This document shows positions 33,691 to 42,128 of a stretch of DNA of 64,000 nt, in pieces. The stretch spans positions 1,364,001-1,428,000 of the forward strand of contig NZ_CP110139.1 of NCBI RefSeq assembly GCF_025979885.1, written 5' to 3'. The notes below the pieces were generated by a model that did not search any database, was not told the DNA's origin, and saw only the letters and a list, made by a program, of their open reading frames with translations. How positions within the stretch are numbered: position 1 is the stretch's first letter; each line of letters starts with the position of its first letter. This DNA is from Hymenobacter sp. YIM 151500-1. Its GTDB lineage: Bacteria > Bacteroidota > Bacteroidia > Cytophagales > Hymenobacteraceae. A program made the position numbers and the translations under genes.

Positions 33691-35367
33691 ATGCCCAGGT
33701 TTACTTCTCTCTTATTTTCCACTAGCACCCTGTCGTGGTTTCGGGGCCGCCGGGCCAGCGCGGTGCTGGGCTGGCTGCTGCTGCTCAGCTACCTGCCGCT
33801 GCTCAGCAACTGTAGCTACTACCACAGCCGGCCTAAGGAAGTGCAGCCGGAGCGGCTGTCCAAGCTGGCCGATAAAAAGCTGTTCTTAGTTCATCAGGGC
33901 AACAGCATCTGGCAGCTAAACAATCCGCGCCTGAACGGAGAGCAGCTGGAAGGAGAAAAGTCGGAGGTGACGCCCCAGGCCCAACCCTACCTCAACCCGC
34001 CCCGCCGCAATGTCTCACCGCGCTACAAAGGCCGCGACGAGCAGGTGGTGCTCAACATTGTGCACCTGTATATTTCTGATTTTCAGCCTGGCCAAGCCAG
34101 CCAGGTACACATTCCGTTGTCGACAATACAGCGGCTGGAGGTGCTGGAAGAAGATGACCTTTCTACCGTACTCTCTTACATTGGCATTCCCGCCGGCGTC
34201 GTGGCGCTTTTGTTTATCATCATTGCCCTCACCAAAAGCTCTTGTCCTTTTGTATACGCTCACAATGGCACGGGTTACCAGTTTGTGGGCGAAACCTACG
34301 GCGGCGCCATTTTCGCCCCGTCGGAGCGCGACGACTACATGCCCCTGCCGAGTCTTCAGCCTACCAGCGAGGGCGAGTACCTGCTGAAAATCAGCAACGA
34401 GCTGCGCGAGCGGCAGTACACCAACCTGGCCGAGCTGTGCGTGGTGGAGCACCCCGACAGCGTCCGGGTGCTGCTCGACCGCCGGGGGCAGCCCCACACC
34501 CTGGCCCGGTCGCTGGCCCCGGTTCAGGCCACGGCCGGAAGCGGCCCGGCGCTGGTGCCCGCCCTGGCAGCCGTGGACAAGCGGGTAGTAATGTTTGATG
34601 AGCCCACGCCGGGCGCCAGGCCCAACAGCGTGCTGCTGACGTTTGCCAACCCCGGCCGGGCCCGGCAGGGCAAGCTGGTGCTGCGGGCCCAAAACTCCCT
34701 GTGGCTGGATTATCTGTACGGCGAGTTCACCAAGCAATTCGGTTCCTATTACAACGACTGGGCCGCCACCCAGCAGCACGAGTCGCCCCAGAAGCTGCAG
34801 CAATGGGCGCTGGACCAAGGTATTCCGCTGACAGTATCGGTGCGCACCCGCCACGGCTGGCAGGTGGTGGACCACATTCCACCGGTGGGTCCCCTGGCCT
34901 ACCGCGACCTGGTGGTACCCCTCCCCCTGGCCGACGTGGCACCGGGCCCGGTGCAGGTGAAGCTCGAAACCGGGTTTATGTTCTGGGAGGTCGACTACGC
35001 CGCTCTCGACCTCAGCCCCAACCTGCCCGTACGCCTGACCCGCTGCGCCCCCCACGCTGCCCGCGACGAGCACGGCCGCGACCAGCGCCCCGCCCTCCTG
35101 CACGACGACCACACCTACCTGCGCCAGCTCCAGGCAGGCACCGAAGTACGCCTCACGTACCGGCCGGCCGGGTTGCCGGCGGCGGCCCCGGCCCGGCGCA
35201 CCACCGCCTTTCTGCATACCAAGGGCTACTACGAGCCCATCCGCCAGTACCAGGGCCTGCCCGACGTAACCGAGCTGTATTCTTTCCAGCGTCCCGGTCG
35301 CTTCATTGAGTTTTCCAAGGAAAAGTACCGCCAGTCGTACCAGCAGATGGCCGTAGCTGCCAAGTAA
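33691..35367 (+). CDS. Large lipoprotein of unknown function
   Basis: 558-residue protein I do not recognise. The N-terminus has a hydrophobic stretch ending in a lipobox-like LLSNC (about residues 38-42). A predicted membrane helix follows at about 169-190 (IGIPAGVVALLFIIIALT), directly before SCPFVYAHNGTGYQFVGETYGGAIF, a segment resembling the CPxxY-DG-xY-F-GE-YGGA motif I associate with uncharacterised bacterial surface proteins. The remaining 370 residues look beta-rich (paired VPLPLADV, VQVKLETGF strands). Start ATG 33691. The next gene downstream is a radical SAM enzyme, 225 nt away across a repeat. Membrane-bound; role unknown. Confidence 0.7.
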   Translation: MPRFTSLLFSTSTLSWFRGRRASAVLGWLLLLSYLPLLSNCSYYHSRPKEVQPERLSKLADKKLFLVHQGNSIWQLNNPRLNGEQLEGEKSEVTPQAQPYLNPPRRNVSPRYKGRDEQVVLNIVHLYISDFQPGQASQVHIPLSTIQRLEVLEEDDLSTVLSYIGIPAGVVALLFIIIALTKSSCPFVYAHNGTGYQFVGETYGGAIFAPSERDDYMPLPSLQPTSEGEYLLKISNELRERQYTNLAELCVVEHPDSVRVLLDRRGQPHTLARSLAPVQATAGSGPALVPALAAVDKRVVMFDEPTPGARPNSVLLTFANPGRARQGKLVLRAQNSLWLDYLYGEFTKQFGSYYNDWAATQQHESPQKLQQWALDQGIPLTVSVRTRHGWQVVDHIPPVGPLAYRDLVVPLPLADVAPGPVQVKLETGFMFWEVDYAALDLSPNLPVRLTRCAPHAARDEHGRDQRPALLHDDHTYLRQLQAGTEVRLTYRPAGLPAAAPARRTTAFLHTKGYYEPIRQYQGLPDVTELYSFQRPGRFIEFSKEKYRQSYQQMAVAAK

Positions 35368-35592
35368 GCCCGTGCTACCGCATGAGTGGTACCTGTCCTG
35401 CTCTATCTGGCGTCCGCGGAGCCGGAGGCGCAGGCAAGCAGCTCCCCCGCTGACCAACTGATTAGCATTGCAACGAAGCGGGAGAGATGCTTCGACAAGC
35501 TCAGCAGGACGGTTTATCATTAGCACGTGAGATGTTCGCTTATTCCAACCTCCAAATCGGAGAAACCTCCTCTTTAAATCTGCCTTCCCTTT
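35368..35592. repeat. Variant of the GCTGAGC palindrome
   Basis: 35393-35512 runs from CTGTCCTGCTC to GCTCAGCAGGACGG, with an expanded GC-rich middle (gcgtccgcggagccggagg) and the usual CGGGAGAGATGCTTCGAC right arm. Confidence 0.7.
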
Positions 35593-36837
35593 ATGATAGA
35601 ACAAGTTCTTATTCCGGAGCTGCACTACCTGCCGGCGGCCGCGCCGGCCGAATCTGCCACTGCGGTGCCAGCCGCGGCTTTGCCGCCTACGGTGGTGCAG
35701 TCGGGGTGGCGGCGGGCGGCGCTTCGGGCCGTGTTTGGGCTGGTCGATTTCGGCACGGTGCTACGCTACCTGCACCGGCCCGGCCAGCTGCGCCAGGCCG
35801 TACGCCAGATTCGGGAGCTGCGGCGGCAGTACTACGGCCCCCTGCGCGTGCGTAAAGTGGCCCGCGTGGCCGGCCGCTACTACCGCGAGTTCCAGACGCC
35901 GGGCTGGCCCTCGGCGGCCTATACCAGCTTTCTGGCTACTACCCTGCACCGGCTGGTACCGTTTCGGGCGGCCGGGCCCACGCTGCAGATGGTGTTTCTG
36001 GCCATCACCAAAAAGTGCCCTCTGGCTTGTGAGCATTGCTTTGAGTGGGACGCCCTGAACCAGCGCGAGAAACTGTCGGTGGCCGATGTGCACTCGATGG
36101 TGCGGGAATTCCAGGCCCGCGGCGTCACCCAAATCCTGTTTAGCGGCGGGGAGCCCATGCTACGGATGCCCGACCTGCTGGCCGTGCTACGGCAGGCCCG
36201 GCCGGGCACCGACTTTTGGGTGTTTACGTCGGGCTTCCACTTCACCGCCGAAAACGCCCGCCAGCTCCGCCAGGCTGGGCTTACCGGCGTTTCCATCAGC
36301 CTCGACCACCACGACCCGGCCCGGCACAACGCTTTCCGGGGCTCCGGCCAGGCCTTTGCGGCGGCAGTGCAGGCGGCAGTGCACGCCCACGCTGCTGGCT
36401 TGGTGGTGTGCCTGACTTTGTGCGCTACCCGCGAGTTTACCACCGAAGCCAACCTGCTGGCCTACGCCCGGCTGGCCCGCCACCTGGGTGCCACCTTCAT
36501 TCACGTGCTGGAGCCCCGCGCCACGGGCCACTACGCCGGGCAGGATGTAGACCTGAGCCCCGCCCAGCTCACGTTGCTGGAAGAATTCTACCACCGCCTC
36601 AACCAGGACGACGCCTACCTCGACTGGCCCATTGTGCATTACTACGGCTACCACCAGCGGCGCATGGGTTGCAGTGGGGCCGCCGACCGGTTTGTGTACG
36701 TAGACACCGACGGCGACCTGCACGCCTGCCCTTTCTGCCAACGGAAAGTCGGCAGCGCCCTACACGGTGCCCTCCCGGCTTCACTGGCTGCGGTGTGCCA
36801 GGGCGGCTGCCACCAGTTTCCGGCGGCGGTTATCTAA
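35593..36837 (+). CDS. Radical SAM protein with SPASM-like C-terminus
   Basis: 414 residues. An N-terminal region of about 130 residues without recognised domain precedes the radical SAM core, which starts with the [4Fe-4S] motif CPLACEHC (Cys142, Cys146, Cys149), followed by LFSGGEPML and SGVSISLDHHDP-type barrel motifs. The end carries clustered cysteines (MGCSGAADRFVYV, LHACPFCQRK and AVCQGGCHQ) like a short SPASM/twitch auxiliary-cluster domain. SPASM enzymes modify peptides or proteins. The gene sits between an unknown lipoprotein and a small coiled-coil lipoprotein, either of which could be a target, but nothing proves it. Confidence 0.87.
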   Translation: MIEQVLIPELHYLPAAAPAESATAVPAAALPPTVVQSGWRRAALRAVFGLVDFGTVLRYLHRPGQLRQAVRQIRELRRQYYGPLRVRKVARVAGRYYREFQTPGWPSAAYTSFLATTLHRLVPFRAAGPTLQMVFLAITKKCPLACEHCFEWDALNQREKLSVADVHSMVREFQARGVTQILFSGGEPMLRMPDLLAVLRQARPGTDFWVFTSGFHFTAENARQLRQAGLTGVSISLDHHDPARHNAFRGSGQAFAAAVQAAVHAHAAGLVVCLTLCATREFTTEANLLAYARLARHLGATFIHVLEPRATGHYAGQDVDLSPAQLTLLEEFYHRLNQDDAYLDWPIVHYYGYHQRRMGCSGAADRFVYVDTDGDLHACPFCQRKVGSALHGALPASLAAVCQGGCHQFPAAVI

Positions 36838-36956
36838 CGTTGACTTCGTCCTGCTGCCCGCTCAGCCCGCGCTGGCACTCAAGCGCAATCAGCTCGTCTT
36901 TAACTATTTGAAAGTCAATATCGTAAGCAGAAGCATACCACATAACTTCCACTGCT

Positions 36957-37214
36957 ATGATACTGCGTTCCGGTTTTCGCCTGCCAGCTGCCTTGGCTGT
37001 CCTTTTCCTTAGTGTAAGCTGCTCCGTGCTGGATGGCAGCGCCGTTTCCAACGATCCGCAAGTGCAGGAGCTAGAGCGGCGCGTAGAAGAACAAAAGCGC
37101 GTAGCCCAGGAAGCCGAGCTGCGCGCCAAAAGCGAGAAACAAGAGCTAAAGGCTCGTGAGCTGCGCCTGAAATCGGCCAAGAACGAAGCCAAAGCCCGCC
37201 AGATCCGTACGTAA
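36957..37214 (+). CDS. Small coiled-coil lipoprotein
   Basis: 85 residues. Signal peptide with lipobox LSVSC (about residues 18-22), then a highly charged helix from about 35 to 85 (ELERRVEEQKRVAQEAELR, KSEKQELKARELRLK) predicted as a coiled coil. The layout recalls Lpp-like structural lipoproteins, but no family is claimed. Start ATG 36957. Followed by a strong terminator; possibly co-transcribed with the radical SAM gene (119-nt gap). Confidence 0.78.
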   Translation: MILRSGFRLPAALAVLFLSVSCSVLDGSAVSNDPQVQELERRVEEQKRVAQEAELRAKSEKQELKARELRLKSAKNEAKARQIRT

Positions 37215-37240
37215 CCGGCCCGGGCTTTATCATCACCATT

Positions 37241-37281
37241 ACACAAAAGCCGCTCTGCATAGCGCAGAACGGCTTTTGTGT
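37241..37281. terminator. Terminator after the small lipoprotein
   Basis: ACACAAAAGCCG pairs with CGGCTTTTGTGT around an inner CTGC/GCAG stem. T-rich on both strands, so it may work both ways. Confidence 0.85.
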
Positions 37282-37539
37282 TGGATAAGCGGGAAGCTAT
37301 TTTTTGGCGACAGAGTCGAAGTCTAGAGTGCACCCGGCTGAGGCTCCACGTTTTTCGTCTACTTTCCCAACTACCCTATTTGCAATGCCAAGGGGCGCTT
37401 CTCTCTGATACGCAAACGCCCCGCGCACCTTTCGGTACGCGGGGCGCTTAGGTTGTCATTCCGACGCAGGAGGAATCTGAGTTATTATGCAGAATGTTAA
37501 CTCAGATTCCTGCTGCGTCGGAATGACAGGCGGGCTGGA
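37282..37539. repeat. Two inverted repeats in a 258-bp gap
   Basis: 37419-37449 (CGCCCCGCG..CGCGGGGCG) repeats the core of the hairpin at 32451. 37454-37528 is an imperfect inverted repeat with ends TGTCATTCCGACGCAG and CTGCGTCGGAATGACA and inner GGAATCTGAGTTA/TAACTCAGATTCC. Confidence 0.85.
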
Positions 37540-39066
37540 TTATCTTCTCCGGCCGCGCTGGGGCCGCTCGTCTTCGTCCTCGTCGTCATCCTCGCCGAAG
37601 CTGGGCATGGTGAACATGCTGCTTAGCAGGTCTTTGAACTGGGCGCCGGCAATGAGGCGGTTGCGGGAAATCAGGCTGTACTCGGCCAGGCCGTGCAGCA
37701 GGAATTCCATCAGGAAGTAAGTGGTTTCGGCGTCCTCGTTGGGGTGCAGCTCCTTCACGATGTCGCGCAGGCCGGGCACTTGGTCCAGGGCCGTGCGGTA
37801 GTCCGTGGTGGATGCATCGTGCAGGATGTCGACGGTGTGGCCTTGCCCGAACCACTCCTGCACGGTTTTGTACGGGCTGGGGCGGTTCTTGAGCTTCTTG
37901 GCCTTGTCAGGGTCGGGGAAGTAATTCAGGAACAGGGTGCGGACGGCTTTTCCCATGAGCTTTTCAGCCACGATACCAGCTCCCTCCTGCTCGCCCTCGT
38001 ACACCAGCTCCACCTTGCCCGTAATGGCAGGCACGGCCGAAATGAAATCGGCTACGCGCACGTAGGTTTGCTTTTCGCCGTTGATGAGGGCCCGCCGCTC
38101 GGCCCCGGCCACCACCTGCTCGTAGGCCGAAATGGTGAGGCGGGCCGACACGCCCGACTTGGCATCTACAAACTCGGAGCCGCGGGCTTCCACGGCCACC
38201 TGCTCTACCAGGTCGTGCACGATTTCGTTGGTGGTCACCAGGCCGCGCTGCTCCTCGCGGATGCGGGCTTCCTGCTTGGTGATGCGCTTACCGATTTCGA
38301 TGCTTTTAGGGTAGTGCGTAATAATCTGGGCGTCGATTCGGTCCTTGAGCGGAGTCACGATGGAGCCGCGGTTGGTATAGTCCTCGGGGTTGGCCGTGAA
38401 GACGAACTGAATATCCAGCGGCAAGCGCACCTTAAAGCCCCGAATCTGAATGTCGCCTTCCTGCAGAATGTTGAACAGTGACACCTGGATGCGGGCCTGC
38501 AAGTCGGGCAGCTCGTTGATGACGAAGATGCCGCGGTGGGCCCTTGGAATCAGCCCGAAGTGAATCACCCGCTCGTCGGAGTACGGCAGCTTGAGCGTGG
38601 CGGCTTTGATGGGGTCGGCGTCGCCGATGAGGTCGGCCACCGACACGTCGGGCGTAGCCAGCTTTTCGGTGTACCGTTCGTTACGGTGCAGCCAGGTGAT
38701 TTCGGTTTCGTCGCCGCGCACTTCAATCAGGTTGCGGGCATACACCGACAGCGGCTGCAGGGGGTCGTCGTTCAGCTCGGAGCCTTCCACCACCGGAACG
38801 TACTCATCCAAGAGGCCTACCAGCAGGCGGGCAATGCGGGTTTTGGCCTGGCCGCGCAGGCCCAGCAGGTTGATGTGATGGCCGGCCAGAATGGCGCGCT
38901 GCAGCTCGGGAATGACGGTTTCCTCGTAACCGTAAATGCCCGGAAACACCTCTTCTTTGTTTCGGAGTTTTTGAATCAGATTGTCACGCAGCTCTTGCTT
39001 GACGCTGCGCGGCTGGTAGCCGGACTGCTTAAGGGCACCCAGGGTACGGATGTCGGGTCGGGTCAT
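37540..39066 (-). CDS. AAA+ ATPase, MoxR/ChlI (magnesium-chelatase subunit I) type
   Basis: 508-residue ATPase. Walker A is LLGLRGQAKTRIARLL (GxxGxAKT), Walker B FVINELPDL (Glu-Leu-Pro as in the ChlI/MoxR group), sensor FVFTANPEDYTNRG, and arginine-finger region TPLKDRIDAQI. The C-terminal third (about 350-490) is helical and ends in an acidic-then-basic tail (EDDDEDEDERPQRGRRR). ATG 39066 gives MTRPDIRTLG; the extension to 39129 is repeat DNA. The VWA protein gene lies just upstream, and MoxR/ChlI and VWA proteins act as pairs remodelling target complexes. No chlorophyll or cobalt-chelatase genes are nearby, so it is not a pigment enzyme by context. Confidence 0.88.
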   Translation of the reverse strand: MTRPDIRTLGALKQSGYQPRSVKQELRDNLIQKLRNKEEVFPGIYGYEETVIPELQRAILAGHHINLLGLRGQAKTRIARLLVGLLDEYVPVVEGSELNDDPLQPLSVYARNLIEVRGDETEITWLHRNERYTEKLATPDVSVADLIGDADPIKAATLKLPYSDERVIHFGLIPRAHRGIFVINELPDLQARIQVSLFNILQEGDIQIRGFKVRLPLDIQFVFTANPEDYTNRGSIVTPLKDRIDAQIITHYPKSIEIGKRITKQEARIREEQRGLVTTNEIVHDLVEQVAVEARGSEFVDAKSGVSARLTISAYEQVVAGAERRALINGEKQTYVRVADFISAVPAITGKVELVYEGEQEGAGIVAEKLMGKAVRTLFLNYFPDPDKAKKLKNRPSPYKTVQEWFGQGHTVDILHDASTTDYRTALDQVPGLRDIVKELHPNEDAETTYFLMEFLLHGLAEYSLISRNRLIAGAQFKDLLSSMFTMPSFGEDDDEDEDERPQRGRRR

Positions 39067-39103
39067 GTATAGGGTACGGAAAAGAGAATTGTGTGGATGG
39101 TGG

Positions 39104-39258
39104 ACCTCACCCCCTAGCCCCCTCTCCAAAAGAGAGGGGGAACTAGTTTGTAGCTCTACGCTAGAAAGTTAGGACTAGAGCCCCTCCCTTTTGGGGAGGG
39201 GTTGGGGTGGGGTTGCTAGTTCCCCCTCTCTTTTGGAGAGGGGGCTAGGGGGTGAGGT
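39104..39258. repeat. Perfect 43-bp inverted repeat inside an operon
   Basis: Arms 39104-39146 and 39216-39258 are exact reverse complements with a 69-nt loop. Each arm contains the smaller stem CCCCCTCT..AGAGGGGG. It sits between the VWA gene and the AAA+ gene (both minus strand), so it will be in the transcript and could fold into a very stable RNA stem. Confidence 0.92.
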
Positions 39259-39281
39259 TCCAGAGTAATATGCGAGTGGGG

Positions 39282-40388
39282 TTACAACGACTTACGCCGA
39301 TTGCGCTTGTAGTCCTCAAAAATCAGGTGGCCCAGCCCCTTCAGCGACGAGTAGTACGCCTTGCCCTGGTTTACTTCGGTGAATTCCTCCACGAAGCGCC
39401 GCAGATACGGGTCGTCGGCAATCATGAAGGTGGTAATGGGCACTTTGAGGCGGCGGGCAGCGGCGGCCAGGTTCAGGGTTTTGTTGACCACTTTGCGGTC
39501 CAGGCCGAAGGAGTTTTTGTAGTAGCCGTTGCCTTCCTTCAGGCAGGTAGGCTTGCCGTCCGTAATCATAAAGATTTGCTTGTTCGGCGTTTTGCGCTTG
39601 CGCAGCAGGTCCAGGGCCAGCTCCAGGCCGGCCACGGTGTTGGTGTGGTAAGGCCCCACTTGCAGGTAAGGCAGGTCCTTCACCTCAATCTGCCAGGCGT
39701 CGTTGCCGAACACCAGCACGTCCAGAAAATCCTTGGGGTATTTCTGCTTCACCAGCTCGGCCAGGGCCATAGCTACCTTCTTGGCCGGGGTGATGCGGTC
39801 CTCGCCGTACAGAATCATGGAGTGCGAGATGTCAATCATGAGCACGGTGCTGGTCTGCGACTTATGCTCGTTTTCGCGCACTTCCAGGTCGCCTTCGGTC
39901 AGCAGGAAGTCTTCGCCCGAGAGGCCGTGGTTGAGCTGGGCATTGCGGATGCTCTCGGTCATGGAAATCTGGTCGAGCGAGTCGCCGAAGCGGAATTCGC
40001 GCATGTCGGTGCTTTGCTCGTCGCCCTGGCCGGTGTGCGGGGTGTGGTGGTTGCCCTGGCCCGACTTTTTGAGCTTACCGAAGATTTCTTCCAGCGCCGA
40101 CTTGCGAATCTGCTGCTCGCTTTTGGCCGTGATGGTGAAAGCACCCTGCTCCTGCGGGTCTTCGTCGATGTAACCCTTCTTTTTCAGGTCCTCGATGAAG
40201 TTGCCCATGCCGTACTCGTCGTCGGTGAGGCCGTACTGCTTATCCAGCTCGTTCAGCCACGATAAGGCCTCGCCCACGTCGCCGCTGGTGATGGTAACCA
40301 GCTGCATAAATATCTTGAAAAGGGAGTCGAAGCCTTTCTCACCCGACTCCTCGGGCACGTAGTCCCGAAAACGAAAGCCTGCGGACAT
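39282..40388 (-). CDS. VWA domain protein, partner of the AAA+ ATPase
   Basis: 368 residues, no signal peptide, so cytosolic. The helical N-terminal half includes a polar linker (SGQGNHHTPHTGQGDEQ). The von Willebrand A domain covers about residues 180-350 with a complete metal-ion site: MIDISHSM (DxSxS), the Thr in GPYHTNT and the Asp in MITDGKPT. Start ATG 40388. Upstream of and in the same direction as the ChlI/MoxR-type gene (215-nt gap with a 43-bp inverted repeat), matching the common MoxR-VWA pairing. Confidence 0.88.
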   Translation of the reverse strand: MSAGFRFRDYVPEESGEKGFDSLFKIFMQLVTITSGDVGEALSWLNELDKQYGLTDDEYGMGNFIEDLKKKGYIDEDPQEQGAFTITAKSEQQIRKSALEEIFGKLKKSGQGNHHTPHTGQGDEQSTDMREFRFGDSLDQISMTESIRNAQLNHGLSGEDFLLTEGDLEVRENEHKSQTSTVLMIDISHSMILYGEDRITPAKKVAMALAELVKQKYPKDFLDVLVFGNDAWQIEVKDLPYLQVGPYHTNTVAGLELALDLLRKRKTPNKQIFMITDGKPTCLKEGNGYYKNSFGLDRKVVNKTLNLAAAARRLKVPITTFMIADDPYLRRFVEEFTEVNQGKAYYSSLKGLGHLIFEDYKRNRRKSL

Positions 40389-40601
40389 AGCGAATGTGGA
40401 TGAGTTCTAAGAACAACGCGCCTACAGAGTTAGTTTTTCGTTTGTCGTTTTTGGTTTTTCGTAGGCTGTGTGGCCCGGCTTCTATTCCATTGACTGAGGC
40501 TATCTGGAAAGTCATAAGACAGCCCTGCTATGTTTTGGACGGACGCCTCAACGGCTCTGTTCCGTCGAAAAACCAACGACAAACCACGAAAACCAATACC
40601 T
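40389..40601. repeat. Imperfect inverted repeat on TTTTCGTTTGTCG
   Basis: Left arm about 40431-40462 (gtttttcgtttgtcgttttt), right arm about 40564-40597 (cgaaaaaccaacgacaaac). It separates the divergent VWA and DUF427 genes and must hold both promoters; no clear -7 element was found. Confidence 0.7.
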
Positions 40602-40883
40602 ATGAAAGCCATTTGGAACAACGCGGTGGTGGCGGAAAGCCCCGACACGGTAGTGGTAGAAAACAACCACTACTTTCCGGCCGATTCCTTGAAGCGGGAA
40701 TACTTCGAGGACAGCATTGCCGGCACTACCTGCCCCTGGAAGGGCCGGGCCAGCTACTATTCTCTGCGCGTAAACGGTGAGCTAAACAAGGATGCCGCCT
40801 GGTACTACCCCGACCCTAAAGAAGCGGCCGGACACATTCGGGGGCGGGTGGCCTTTTGGAAAGGCGTGCAGGTGGTGCCGTAG
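40602..40883 (+). CDS. DUF427 domain protein
   Basis: 93-residue small protein with the DUF427 pattern: KAIWNNAVVAES, VENNHYFPADSLKREYF, TCPWKGRASYYSL, AAWYYPDPKEAA and a final RVAFWKGVQV. Function is unknown; the fold is a small beta-barrel with a conserved Cys-Pro-Trp-Lys-Gly motif. Start ATG 40602, just after a repeat arm. No neighbour suggests a pathway. Confidence 0.93.
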   Translation: MKAIWNNAVVAESPDTVVVENNHYFPADSLKREYFEDSIAGTTCPWKGRASYYSLRVNGELNKDAAWYYPDPKEAAGHIRGRVAFWKGVQVVP

Positions 40884-41122
40884 GACCCTGGCGCGGGGCA
40901 GAGCCGCTACGTTGCGGGTGCCTTGGCGTGACACGACTTCCTGCGAAACTACTCTGCATGGCGTAAGTATAAGGCAGTGAGCAAACAACCTACCGATAAC
41001 GGAGAAACTACAACTCTATCGGTATACTTGCGTTTACATCGGGCAGTCTCTCCCCAGGCTCTTTGACTGGTATTCGCAATCTGGTTAAAGCACCATTTGT
41101 TTCCCTTTTTCACCTCACTGTC

Positions 41123-41782
41123 ATGCGAATTTCTGCTTTTTCTTCTGTGCTTTTAGCCGGCGGCGTGCTGGCTGCTTCGCTCACGGCCTGCGACTCGGCG
41201 CGGCCCATAGCCAGCGAAACTTCCTCGGCTGATTCGGTACCTACGTCCCCTACGGTAGAGGAAAGCGACGTAAGCTTCAACCGCGAAGTAACGCAGGGGA
41301 ACTTCCGATTCACCGTGAAAACCTACGGCTCGCAGGACCAGCGCGTAGCCAGCATCCGCTCCTACCGGGGCGCAGCCCAAACTACCGACCCGATTCGGAC
41401 CGACATCAGCGGCGCGGTTACCGACGTGGCCACCGGCGACCTGAACGGCAACGGCAAGCCGGAACTGTATGTGATGACCGACAACAAGAAAGCCAACGGC
41501 GGCCTCTACGTTTTTGAGTTTGGGGAGCGGGGCTACACGCCCGTCACGCTTCCCGGCACGCCGGCCGGCTCGGCGGGCATCGGCTACTCCGGCCAGGACA
41601 CTTACCGGATTCAAGGCAACAAGCTGGTGCGCACCTTCCCGGTGGCCAGCAGCACGGACGCCGCCGGTACGGCTGGTGCTACTACCGCTGGCAGCACCAC
41701 TGCCGGTGGCACCCGCAGCGTAGAATACACGCTTGACGCCAATGGCCGCTTCGTTATGGGTCCCGTGACGAACGGCCAGTAG
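41123..41782 (+). CDS. Lipoprotein with FG-GAP/VCBS-like segment
   Basis: 219 residues. Lipobox LTAC (about 20-23), then a Ser/Thr/Glu-rich spacer. ATGDLNGNGKPELYVMTDN (about 112-130) is a calcium-binding-type FG-GAP/VCBS blade signature, present only once. The C-terminal part has a low-complexity AGTAGATTAGSTTAGGT stretch. Start ATG 41123 after a 239-bp gap without other genes. Function unknown; probably an outer-surface or periplasmic lipoprotein. Confidence 0.8.
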   Translation: MRISAFSSVLLAGGVLAASLTACDSARPIASETSSADSVPTSPTVEESDVSFNREVTQGNFRFTVKTYGSQDQRVASIRSYRGAAQTTDPIRTDISGAVTDVATGDLNGNGKPELYVMTDNKKANGGLYVFEFGERGYTPVTLPGTPAGSAGIGYSGQDTYRIQGNKLVRTFPVASSTDAAGTAGATTAGSTTAGGTRSVEYTLDANGRFVMGPVTNGQ

Positions 41783-42128
41783 TCTGATTGTGCTGCATTA
41801 GCGCAAAAAGCCCCGTTTCCTGACCGGAAATGGGGCTTTTCCTTTTCCATATGTTGCAAGGCTTTTGAAATACTTGGCGGTATTTAAGACAAGAGCGGAG
41901 GAGCTAGTTTTCCCTTCTCGATAAAAAGGCGGGGTTAGGGGTAGTCGACACAGGATAGAACATCAAGCTACAAACCAGAGCTAGAGCCCCCTTTCTATTC
42001 CGCACATTAAGCGGCGTAGGGGTTGGGGTGAGGCAGAATAGAGCTAGAAACCCAGCAAGTTTCGGGTGGTGGGCCTGGTAGCGCGCGGGTATCTTGGGCT
42101 AAATCAAGACGTTTGCCGTGCCGTTGCC
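41783..42128. other. 346-bp gap: terminator and degenerate repeat
   Basis: The terminator lies at 41805-41846. Further on, 41915-41945 (ttttcccttctcgataaaaaggcggggttagg) and 41985-42030 (gagccccctttctattcc, gtaggggttggggtgagg) look like decayed relatives of the GGGGGCTAGGGGGTGAGG repeat at 39104. No gene. Confidence 0.55.
41805..41846 (+). terminator. Rho-independent terminator
   Basis: AAAAGCCCCGTTTCC pairs with GGAAATGGGGCTTTT, then CCTTTT. It ends the lipoprotein transcript. Confidence 0.88.

Noticed and set aside
37540..40388. Magnesium or cobalt chelatase for pigment or cobalamin synthesis
   Set aside because: No large chelatase subunit or pigment genes nearby; the pair fits the general MoxR-VWA group.
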